This document shows, piece by piece, positions 1 to 5,417 of a stretch of DNA of 5,680 bases (the stretch's first letter is position 1; each line of letters opens with the position of its first letter). Position numbers and translations under genes: made by a program. The stretch covers positions 1-5,680 of the forward strand of contig SLMF01000702.1 of NCBI GenBank assembly GCA_007133715.1. The letters run 5' to 3'. The stretch is from Planctomycetaceae bacterium (GTDB lineage Bacteria; Planctomycetota; Planctomycetia; Pirellulales; Pirellulaceae). The notes beneath the pieces are model-generated. The model made no database searches. It worked only from the letters and a program-made list of their open reading frames with translations, and had not been told where the DNA came from.

Positions 1-205
1 CCGACATGGGGGAAGGGACCAACCCCAGCACACTGTCGCCCAGCAGGATCCCGGCAAAGATGTAACCCGTGATTTCCGGCAACCGGACCAGCGCGCAGCC
101 CCGACCCAGGTAGTAGCCCGAGACCAGCATCAGGCCGACGCTGAACAGCACATGTTCGGCGAATAAAACGCGGAATTCAAACAGTCGCAACCACCAGCCG
201 GGCAT
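1..205 (-). CDS. Cation:proton antiporter, N-terminal part (runs off the left edge)
   Basis: This is the start of an integral membrane protein of the Na+/H+ exchanger (CPA2/KefB-NapA-like) family, which exchanges Na+ or K+ for protons across the inner membrane. Only the first 68 residues are in the window. It opens with MPGWWLRLFEF, then a hydrophobic helix at about residues 13-33 (VLFSVGLMLVSGYYLG). Next comes the family's recognisable N-terminal signature at residues 42-56, LPEITGYIFAGILLG, which in relatives usually reads PEITGYIxAGxLLGP. The residue after LLG here is D rather than the usual P. The ATG at 203-205 is the only in-frame ATG after an upstream in-frame TGA, and a weak GGCGGA lies about 6 bases before it. 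It follows the oxidoreductase gene on the same strand after ~250 bases, so co-transcription is possible but not shown. The family call rests on a short stretch. Transported ion and full architecture cannot be judged. Confidence 0.8.
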   Translation of the reverse strand, partial: MPGWWLRLFEFRVLFAEHVLFSVGLMLVSGYYLGRGCALVRLPEITGYIFAGILLGDSVLGLVPSPMS

Positions 206-454
206 CAGATATCCGCCACAGGTCCCAGGAAGTCGGGGCGGCAGACGTCACCCCTGCACGAAGACGGGATTCGATCACGGGACAGGATACCAAATGTGAG
301 CAGCCATGAGAAGGATGCGTCGAACGACCCCCCTTCTTCCGTGTATGTTCCGATGACCAAAGCAACTACCCCCTCTCCCTCGGCTGTTAGCTGCCGGGCT
401 CCGCGCCAGAAGGTCGGACCTTCCCAGATGGTTTGTCGCCTGGTTTCGGCGGCA
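206..454 (-). other. Intergenic spacer between oxidoreductase and antiporter
   Basis: This is about 250 bases between the TAG of the out-of-frame oxidoreductase tail and the antiporter ATG. Open frames cross it on both strands, but their translations are rich in R, S, W and C and show no domain pattern, so I call none of them genes. It contains one perfect inverted repeat at 409-423. No convincing -35/-10 pair was found for a separate antiporter promoter. Confidence 0.5.
409..423. repeat. Perfect 7-bp inverted repeat after the oxidoreductase gene
   Basis: The sequence GAAGGTC-G-GACCTTC is a perfect palindrome with a one-base centre. As RNA it would form a 6-bp stem with a 3-base loop. It lies about 30 bases past the TAG at 455-457 on the minus strand, where a terminator or mRNA-end structure would sit. 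It has no T-run after it, so it is not a classical intrinsic terminator. It could instead be a protein-binding site in front of the antiporter. Confidence 0.35.
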
Positions 455-565
455 CTAGCGAGACGCTCGCAGTTCCTCCTCGGCGCGCTGGGCGGCCACG
501 CTTTCCAGCAACTCCAGCGTCGTGGCCACAATCCTTGGCTCGGCGGCCGAAAAGCCTTGAAACTC
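455..565 (-). pseudogene. Out-of-frame C-terminal tail of the FAD oxidoreductase
   Basis: Directly at the stop codon of the oxidoreductase, the +1 frame reads 36 sense codons and then TAG at 455-457. The product starts EFQGFSAAEPRIVATTLELL and ends in AQRAEEELRASR. Codons are strongly G/C-ending, like the gene before it, and the peptide looks like a charged amphipathic helix. Frame 0 over the same bases gives an R/W/P-rich nonsense sequence. The switch point is a run of four T (566-569 on the plus strand as aaaa). With three T the reading would be GID-FEFQG without interruption, giving a protein of about 1034 residues. I infer that this is the true C-terminus. The break could be a real one-base insertion, a sequencing error in the homopolymer, or +1 recoding on UUU-UGA. 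Confidence 0.6.
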
Positions 566-3560
566 AAAAGTCGATGCCCGCTTCGCTTAGGATGTAACCC
601 GCGTAGCGGACAAAGATGCCTCGCCAATCGTCCAGATAGGCGGTCAGGATCTGCTCCCCCAATCCTTGATGATCGCCGCAGCGGACCAGGGCCCCGGCGG
701 CGAACAGTTCGAGATAGGCGTCGACGAAGCTGTGGGCGTGCAGAGATTTCGGGTCGCCGGCGACATCCACGTGACCTCGCACCCCGTCACGGCTGAGGAA
801 GGCATGCAGGGCGGGGGCGGCCGAGGGGCAGCCGATGCGACCCAGGGCGGTCGTGATCGCCCGAATGTGGGAAAAATCGTTCCCGCCCGCACTGTACGTG
901 GGCGACCACGGACTGCGTGGAACCGGATTGAAACTGGGGCCGCCGGTCTGGCTCGCCTCTAACTTCCTCACCAGCGGGGCGACCGCACGCGGATCACCCG
1001 GGACACCCAACAGCCACATCAGGCTCTCCAAATCCGAGACGCGCAGAAAGGCTTCCCAGTCGTAGGCCAATCCGCCCTCCAACGGCTGAGCGTCCAACCA
1101 CTCGCCCAGATACACGACGGCCGTATTGTCGCCCAGCACACACAACGCTTTGGCTTTTTCCAACGTCGGCTGGTCTGCGAACGAAGCTTGCAGATAAGGC
1201 ACACTTCGCCGACCGGCCCACAACAGCGTCGCCAGCTGCTGGGCGTCCTGCGGGTCCGCCGCCGCCGCTTCCAACTGCGAGTCGCTGGGCTCGGGCAGGT
1301 CCACGCTCCGCTGCTGCCGGTCCTCGGGCGAAAGATTGCCAACCTCGACCAAATGGTCCTGGACCGGCGCCAGTTCGACCTGCCGCAGCCCCCGGCCCGT
1401 GCGGACCGCTTCCGCTGCCACGCAGCCGGCAGCGTACCCAAAGTTGATCAAGTCGCCGTTCATTCGCACCGACGCCTGCACATCGTGGGTGACCGAATGC
1501 GAGCGGCCGACAACCAGGATCCCGTCCAGACCGCTGGGCAGCATCGCGCGCAGCGGGAACCAGGTGGGAAAACCGGGTTGGCCAGCCTGCCGCACCTCGT
1601 GCTTGGTCGGCGGCATCAGCCCGGCATAGACATAATCGCTGTTGTGATAGCCGTGAGGGTCGTAAGCGGACCAGGAGACGCCGACCAGATCGTGATAGGT
1701 GCGGCCCAGGATCTGATCCAAGACGCTGATCACATGGTCGCCGCGGATCAAGCGTGTCTGGCGAATACCGGCCATCGGGTAATAGTCCCACACGTCCTGG
1801 TCTCCGGCCAGGCGGGCCAGCATGTGATGCACGGTCGAGCTGTGCACATCCAGGTGGTCCAGGGGCAGTACGTTGCTGTACAACCCGACCTCGCGAAAGG
1901 AGGCTTCCTGCAGGCTCAGATCGCCGTCGTTCAGGTAATGGTATTCGGCGCCGGCGGCGGCGCACAGATCGCCGTCGCCGGTCGCGTCGATCACGACTTG
2001 GCCCAAGACCGCGCCGCGGCCCAGCGGTGTGGCGACGACCACGCCCCGCACGCGTGTTTGCTCCAGCACGGCCCCGCAGGCCAGCGTGTTGTACCAGATG
2101 TCGATCCCGGCACGGCGGGCGTCTGCGAAAGCCTCGGCCGCGCGCCAGCGATGGGCCAGCGAACCGAAGCGGTTGAACCCGTATGGATAGCCTTTCCAGT
2201 AGCCGGCGGTGCCCAGTTCGCGGTTACCACCGACCAGTCCGAGCATTTCGATGACCAGGACCCGCGCCCCCTGCCGGGCGGCGCCCAGAGCGGCCGGCAT
2301 CCCGGCTGTCCCGCCGCCCACTACCACCACATCGTACTCGCCCCAGATCGGCACCGCCGTCTGCGGTTGTGCGACATGCCCGAGATCCGAGCGGAGGTAC
2401 CGCCGATGCCCGTGCAGCAGTTCGGCCACGTCCAACCCGTCGCGGGTCTCGCGCAAGGGCTCGCTGCGGACCGACACGCCCGCCGGCGCCCCGCGCTCTG
2501 CCGCCAACTCCTGCAATAGCGGTCCCAGCCGTGCCCCCAGGTCCGCCAGGAACACCGGTCGGGTCAGTTCTTCCGCCCGCTCCCGAGGAACGTCGGCTGC
2601 CTGGCTCAGCACGTACAGATAGTCCCCATCACGGGGGCGGCAGCGGGCCAGCTCAAAGTCGGCCGCCTCCGTCCACACCCGCTCACGTTCTGCGACCGCC
2701 GAAATGATCGAAACCGGCTCGATCATGTGCATCACATGGGCGTGGGCCCGCCGCGCATCCACGCGGTTGAACTGCTCGCGCAACCGCACCTCGCCCCGGC
2801 AGCGCTCCGGCCAACTGCCCTCCCGCATCGGCAGCTCGAGCGCGTATTCGGAAAAGCGACCGATCCGGCGGCTGTCCGGCACCTGGCCGCCAAAAACCAC
2901 ACGGCGGGCCGACACCGTTTCTACCGGCCAGTCCGTGGTGGCCGCGCCGGCCAGCCGAGCGGCGCAGGCCGTCGACGTGGTGTCCAGCACCACCCGAGCC
3001 ACCACCGCCTGCAAGCCCGCCTTGTTCGCACTGACCACCCCCGCCACCTGACCGGCGTCATCGACCAGCAGCCCCGCCGGGCGGCTGTTGAATTGGATCG
3101 CTACCCCCGCATCGACCAGCAGCCGCTCGACTCGCCGCTTGTACTCCGCCGGTGCGATCTCGGTGATCTCATCCTCCGTCACCCAGTCGTCGAACAGTCG
3201 TTGGGCGAATTCGTACCGCGGAATCTCGCCTGCGGCCAGCCAATAACGGCCCTTCGCCGCCACCTCGTCACCCAGGAAATAGTTGCTGCTGAGCACCATC
3301 ACGGAGGCACCCGCCCGGGCCGCGGTCCATGCGGCGGCCAATCCGCCCTCGTTCGCCCCCACAACGACCACATCCACCCGCGCACTGACCGGCAGCTGGC
3401 GGGGCGAGGAAGCCACGAATCCAGAGGGCTCGCTTGTCACCTCGGACTGCACCGCCGATGCCAACCCGAAACAACCCAGCAGAACTGCCCACCACCCGCC
3501 AGCACGCAGCCAACCGCCCCCAGGCGTTCCCCTCAGGGTATTGCTCGGTAAAAAAAACAT
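564..3560 (-). CDS. Exported FAD-dependent oxidoreductase with tandem FAD modules and HEAT-like C-terminus
   Basis: This is a large flavoprotein of the FAD_oxidored type (PF12831-like, often annotated 'xanthan lyase related'); the substrate is unknown. I start it at the ATG at 3558-3560, which has a clean AGGAG (3568-3572) seven bases upstream. An ATG 30 bases further up lacks this. It then has 998 residues. Residues 17-36 form a signal peptide (WWAVLLGCFGLASA, likely cut after ASA), so export is expected. Module 1 begins at residue 63 (VDVVVVGANEGG) and has DTTSTAC at 193-199, where an ATGDGD motif would be expected. Module 2 begins at ~409 (YDVVVVGGGTAG), with a GGN at ~444-446 and an intact ATGDGD at 526-531. 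The family's C-terminal FAD-contact stretch DVQASVRMNGDLINFGYAAG is at ~693-712. From ~770 to the end there are helical HEAT-like repeats (GDPRAVAPLVRKLE, IGCPSAAPALHAFL). The frame stops at TGA 564-566 and coding-like sequence continues in +1. Family confidence is high; biochemical role is unknown. Confidence 0.85.
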   Translation of the reverse strand: MFFLPSNTLRGTPGGGWLRAGGWWAVLLGCFGLASAVQSEVTSEPSGFVASSPRQLPVSARVDVVVVGANEGGLAAAWTAARAGASVMVLSSNYFLGDEVAAKGRYWLAAGEIPRYEFAQRLFDDWVTEDEITEIAPAEYKRRVERLLVDAGVAIQFNSRPAGLLVDDAGQVAGVVSANKAGLQAVVARVVLDTTSTACAARLAGAATTDWPVETVSARRVVFGGQVPDSRRIGRFSEYALELPMREGSWPERCRGEVRLREQFNRVDARRAHAHVMHMIEPVSIISAVAERERVWTEAADFELARCRPRDGDYLYVLSQAADVPRERAEELTRPVFLADLGARLGPLLQELAAERGAPAGVSVRSEPLRETRDGLDVAELLHGHRRYLRSDLGHVAQPQTAVPIWGEYDVVVVGGGTAGMPAALGAARQGARVLVIEMLGLVGGNRELGTAGYWKGYPYGFNRFGSLAHRWRAAEAFADARRAGIDIWYNTLACGAVLEQTRVRGVVVATPLGRGAVLGQVVIDATGDGDLCAAAGAEYHYLNDGDLSLQEASFREVGLYSNVLPLDHLDVHSSTVHHMLARLAGDQDVWDYYPMAGIRQTRLIRGDHVISVLDQILGRTYHDLVGVSWSAYDPHGYHNSDYVYAGLMPPTKHEVRQAGQPGFPTWFPLRAMLPSGLDGILVVGRSHSVTHDVQASVRMNGDLINFGYAAGCVAAEAVRTGRGLRQVELAPVQDHLVEVGNLSPEDRQQRSVDLPEPSDSQLEAAAADPQDAQQLATLLWAGRRSVPYLQASFADQPTLEKAKALCVLGDNTAVVYLGEWLDAQPLEGGLAYDWEAFLRVSDLESLMWLLGVPGDPRAVAPLVRKLEASQTGGPSFNPVPRSPWSPTYSAGGNDFSHIRAITTALGRIGCPSAAPALHAFLSRDGVRGHVDVAGDPKSLHAHSFVDAYLELFAAGALVRCGDHQGLGEQILTAYLDDWRGIFVRYAGYILSEAGIDF

Positions 3561-3567
3561 CCGTTTG

Positions 3568-3572
3568 CTCCT
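3568..3572 (-). promoter_or_regulatory. Shine-Dalgarno site that sets the oxidoreductase start
   Basis: On the minus strand, AGGAG sits seven bases before the ATG at 3558-3560. The upstream in-frame ATGs at 3588-3590 and 3573-3575 have no comparable site. Starting at 3560 also gives a more normal signal-peptide length. This decides the start I chose. Confidence 0.7.
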
Positions 3573-3700
3573 CATTTGCCGTGAAAACATTTCGCCCCGT
3601 CCCGCGACGGAAGCTGGTAACGATCCGGGTGCGGGTTGATCGAGAACCGGCGATCAGCGGGCCGATTGAACAGTCAGGGTGAACAACGCCCTTAGGTAAG
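3573..3700. other. Upstream region of the oxidoreductase with short symmetric elements
   Basis: Two short elements lie 75-125 bases before the oxidoreductase start. One is the inverted repeat TGATCG (3637-3642) / CGATCA (3651-3656) with an 8-base gap. The other is a direct repeat of TGAACA at 3667-3672 and 3680-3685, 13 bases (just over one helical turn) apart. Both are short enough to occur by chance. If they matter, they would be operator half-sites. No good -10/-35 pair is visible on the minus strand. Confidence 0.25.
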
Positions 3701-4101
3701 CTGGAGGCGGGCCCGCGATCACCAGCGCACCCATGCCCCGCTGAAATTCCCCCTCAAGTGCAAATCTGTACCACCGGGCGCGGTACGCGGCAGCGGCCAG
3801 GAACGGCTAGAGACTGGACAACTAATTCCACTTCTTTTTTGGAGCGTAACGCAGAAAACTACCACACCAACCGGAAAACGTCTTCTGGCTAAAACAATAA
3901 ACTAACCCCCTGTCAGAGCCAACAAAAAGAAGAGGTTGGATTTCTTCCCGTGAAAAAACGAGGTTACGCGGGGAACCCGCGACTGTCAACCCGAGTCATG
4001 TTTATTGATACCATTTTACTCCAAACGAATGGCATAAGTTTCCCAAAAGGGAGGGTCCGCTCGCCAGAGGTTACTGTCCCGTTGCGTTGTCCACCGAAAA
4101 A
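3701..4101. other. Intergenic stretch without a supported gene
   Basis: This is about 400 bases, A/T-richer than the oxidoreductase gene, with no reading frame that looks coding. The one longer plus-strand frame starting at 3950 translates to a mixed, R/S/P-rich product with no family pattern and no ribosome site. The only clear structure is the hairpin at 3967-3981. No tRNA cloverleaf or riboswitch core was recognised. Confidence 0.4.
3967..3981. repeat. GC-rich 6-bp hairpin
   Basis: CGCGGG-GAA-CCCGCG forms a perfect six-pair G/C stem with a three-base loop. GGTT and AACC can extend it on the outside across an uneven internal loop. It has no T-run on either side, so it is not a simple intrinsic terminator. 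It stands in an otherwise A/T-richer stretch between two divergent genes. It could be part of a structured RNA or a decayed element end; the sequence does not tell which. Confidence 0.35.
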
Positions 4102-4104
4102 TGA

Positions 4105-4326
4105 GTTGAGACGGTCGCCGTCATCGCGGGAGAACTCTTATCGGGTGCGGTTGAGGACAGGGCCCAGATCGACTTGGTGCCACCTGGGAGTATTGCCAGC
4201 GGGTTGGAATTGTTGACAATAGATGGCCGACGCCGACAGGACTGGCGGTTGGTGGAGCCGAACCTGGACCGGGCTGTACCGAGAAAACAAGGCGGACCCA
4301 AGCAAACGGCGATTCCGTTGCGCTAA
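4105..4326 (+). other. 73-codon open stretch without a start; possible gene remnant
   Basis: Between a TGA at 4102-4104 and a TAA at 4324-4326, one plus-strand frame is open for 73 codons. It reads smoothly, for example VAVIAGELLSGAVEDRAQID, then a PPGSIASGLELL stretch and a R/K/Q-rich end. There is no ATG and no ribosome site. I do not recognise the product. It may be a broken gene or chance. An overlapping minus-strand frame (4071-4301) is S/T/P-rich and looks like a shadow. If this is a remnant, it is one of two decayed pieces flanking the methyltransferase. Confidence 0.2.
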
Positions 4327-4393
4327 CCGCGTACCCAATTATCCGCCACCGTGGGGTAGGGTGGGGACACGCTAAGATCCTCACACGAATCAT

Positions 4394-4400
4394 AGGGGGA
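4394..4400 (+). promoter_or_regulatory. Ribosome binding site of the methyltransferase
   Basis: AGGGGGA ends three bases before the ATG at 4404-4406. This is a purine-rich site at slightly short spacing, and it supports the chosen start. A TAAGAT at 4373-4378 could be a -10 box, but no matching -35 is visible. Confidence 0.5.
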
Positions 4401-4403
4401 CCA

Positions 4404-5186
4404 ATGAACGCAGGACGGGTTTTCACAAAAAACGAGACCGCCATCCATTGGGGGGATGCGCTGGACGTCCTTGCATCCGATATTGGCGATGCGAGCGTGG
4501 CCCTCATTTTTGCGGACCCGCCGTACAACATCGGGAAACGCTTTGCAAACTTCGTGGACAAGTGGCCCTCCGATGGTGAGTACGCCAACTGGTGTCAGAG
4601 CTGGCTGGACCTCTGCATTGACAAGCTTCGCCCCACCGGCACGCTCTACGTGATGACCAGTACGCAATCCATGCCCTACTTGGACCTCTACCTCCGTGAT
4701 CGTCTGACGATCCTCTCACGGATTGTCTGGTATTATGATAGCTCCGGTGTTCAAGCAAGGAGCTATTTTGGCTCCATGTACGAGCCCATCCTCCATTGCG
4801 TCAAAAACGTTCATGACTACACGTTTAACGCCAAGGCCGTGCAAGTGGAGGCAAAGACCGGCGCAAAACGCAAACTCATCGACTACCGCAAGGCGGTCCC
4901 GACGCAATACAACACGACCAAAGTGCCCGGCAACGCTTGGTATTTTCCGAGGGTCCGGTATCGCATGGACGAGTATGAGGAGCATCCTTCTCAAAAGCCG
5001 GAGGCGCTCTTGGAGAGGATCATCCTTGCAAGCAGCAATCCGGGCGACCTTGTTTTGGACCCGTTTGCTGGGACGTTTACAACGTGTGCCGTTGCTCAAA
5101 GGCTCAAGAGACGGACGATTGGAATTGAGCGTGAATTGGATTACGTAAAAATCGGGTTGCGGCGGCTCAACGTCCAGTCGCCGTGA
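4404..5186 (+). CDS. yhdJ: YhdJ-like adenine-N6 DNA methyltransferase (orphan, beta class)
   Basis: This enzyme transfers a methyl group from S-adenosylmethionine to adenine N6 in double-stranded DNA. The catalytic motif IV is FADPPYNIG at residues 36-44. A VPGN plus FPRVRYRMDEYEEHPSQKPE block (174-200) and motif I DPFAGTFTT (219-227) follow. The order IV-target recognition-X-I marks the beta group. Motif I has FAGTF in place of the common FAGSG; as I recall E. coli YhdJ, that protein has FAGSF. Long stretches match recalled YhdJ (IVWxYDSSGVQA, YFGSMYEPIL, KTGxxRxLIDYRK). E. coli YhdJ methylates ATGCAT, so the same target is a fair inference here. No restriction enzyme gene is beside it in the window. 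At 260 residues it lacks ~30 C-terminal residues of YhdJ. Homology ends at LRRLNV, and the last codons QSP-stop lie in antisense transposase sequence. Base composition is visibly less GC-rich than the oxidoreductase gene, which fits horizontal transfer. Confidence 0.93.
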   Translation: MNAGRVFTKNETAIHWGDALDVLASDIGDASVALIFADPPYNIGKRFANFVDKWPSDGEYANWCQSWLDLCIDKLRPTGTLYVMTSTQSMPYLDLYLRDRLTILSRIVWYYDSSGVQARSYFGSMYEPILHCVKNVHDYTFNAKAVQVEAKTGAKRKLIDYRKAVPTQYNTTKVPGNAWYFPRVRYRMDEYEEHPSQKPEALLERIILASSNPGDLVLDPFAGTFTTCAVAQRLKRRTIGIERELDYVKIGLRRLNVQSP

Positions 5187-5299
5187 AACGTTGAACGTTT
5201 CCTATTCACAGCCGCAAGCTCCTGGTCGTTGAATTTGATTCCAGTAGGGTAGACGTTCTTGTCGAGTTCAGCCTTGATCTCGAGCCCTTTCTTAATCTC
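5174..5299 (-). pseudogene. C-terminal remnant of an ISAzo13-family transposase
   Basis: Read on the minus strand, 42 uninterrupted codons give EIKKGLEIKAELDKN, then YPTGIKFNDQELAAVN and, after five more residues, FHGDW. This matches the extreme C-terminus of ISAzo13-type DDE transposases (PF07592, the Rhodopirellula transposase DDE domain). As recalled, that end reads GLxVxAELDxxxYPxGIKVxDxELAAxN...FHGEWNYTI. The remnant stops being transposase-like exactly after W (5174-5176). The expected NYTI is missing, and the frame runs antisense into methyltransferase codons to a TAA at 5141-5143. Upstream of E (past 5299) the frame enters a short tandem repeat and shows no more transposase. The catalytic domain and the other IS end are absent, so this cannot transpose. 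It overlaps the methyltransferase 3' end by 13 bases. Confidence 0.8.
5185..5201. repeat. Perfect 8-bp inverted repeat over the methyltransferase stop
   Basis: GAAACGTT-G-AACGTTTC is a perfect 17-base palindrome that begins inside the TGA stop codon. As RNA it can fold as a six-pair stem with a five-base loop. No T-run follows, so it is at best a weak terminator. It lies within transposase-derived sequence (codons for RKRSTF), in the variable linker before FHGDW. Confidence 0.45.
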
Positions 5300-5363
5300 C
5301 CTACACTTAGCCCTCCTACCCTTAGTCCTCCTGCACTTAGTCCTGGCTCTTAGTCGTCCTGCA
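5296..5363 (+). repeat. 15-bp tandem repeat array (about 4.5 copies)
   Basis: The consecutive units are TCTCCCTACACTTAG (5296-5310), CCCTCCTACCCTTAG (5311-5325), TCCTCCTGCACTTAG (5326-5340), a 13-base variant TCCTGGCTCTTAG (5341-5353) and a partial TCGTCCTGCA (5354-5363). The shared pattern is TCCTCCTRCMCTTAG. The array starts where the transposase homology ends. With no spacers and no longer unit, it is not a CRISPR array. Confidence 0.75.
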
Positions 5364-5376
5364 ATCCCCCGGCTGT

Positions 5377-5417
5377 TCGACTGAGTGTAATCGACTGAGT
5401 GTAAGGGACTGAGTTAC
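5377..5417 (+). repeat. 14-bp tandem repeat array (about 2.8 copies), inverted to the neighbouring array
   Basis: TCGACTGAGTGTAA occurs twice with no gap (5377-5390 and 5391-5404), followed by a diverged GGGACTGAGTTAC (5405-5417). Its complement carries ACACTCAGTC, close to the ACTTAGTC core of the array at 5296-5363. The two arrays are therefore related and face each other. ACACTTAG at 5303-5310 can pair with CTGAGTGT in either intact copy, with one G-T pair. Confidence 0.65.

Noticed and set aside
205..627. 140-codon minus-strand frame whose stop overlaps the antiporter ATG
   Set aside because: It overlaps the oxidoreductase end and the coding-like +1 tail. Its translation is R/W/C-rich without domain pattern, so the overlap with the ATG is probably accidental.
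994..1965. 323-codon minus-strand frame in another phase of the oxidoreductase
   Set aside because: Same strand, shifted phase, R/G/P-rich product, while the oxidoreductase frame has clear motifs here.
1188..2519. 443-codon plus-strand frame
   Set aside because: It lies wholly antisense to the oxidoreductase. The product is rich in V, Q, H and R with repeated low-information segments, typical of an antisense shadow in GC-rich DNA.
2727..3551. 274-codon plus-strand frame
   Set aside because: It is antisense to the first FAD module and the signal peptide region, and its H/R/P-rich translation has no recognisable family.
3561..3590. Upstream ATG at 3588-3590 as the oxidoreductase start
   Set aside because: There is no ribosome site before it, while the ATG at 3558-3560 has AGGAG at ideal spacing and gives a more normal signal peptide.
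4213..4218. TTGACA as a -35 box for the methyltransferase
   Set aside because: No -10-like hexamer lies 16-18 bases downstream, and the site is inside the 73-codon open stretch far from the start codon.
4140..4403. Group II intron boundary (GTGCGG at 4145)
   Set aside because: No domain V hairpin and no reverse transcriptase frame could be found.
5174..5416. Functional insertion sequence
   Set aside because: Only the last 42 codons of a transposase remain. The frame beyond 5299 is repeat sequence without ATG, and no catalytic DDE region is present.
5296..5417. CRISPR array
   Set aside because: Units of 14-15 bases are directly adjacent with no spacers, and no cas gene is present.
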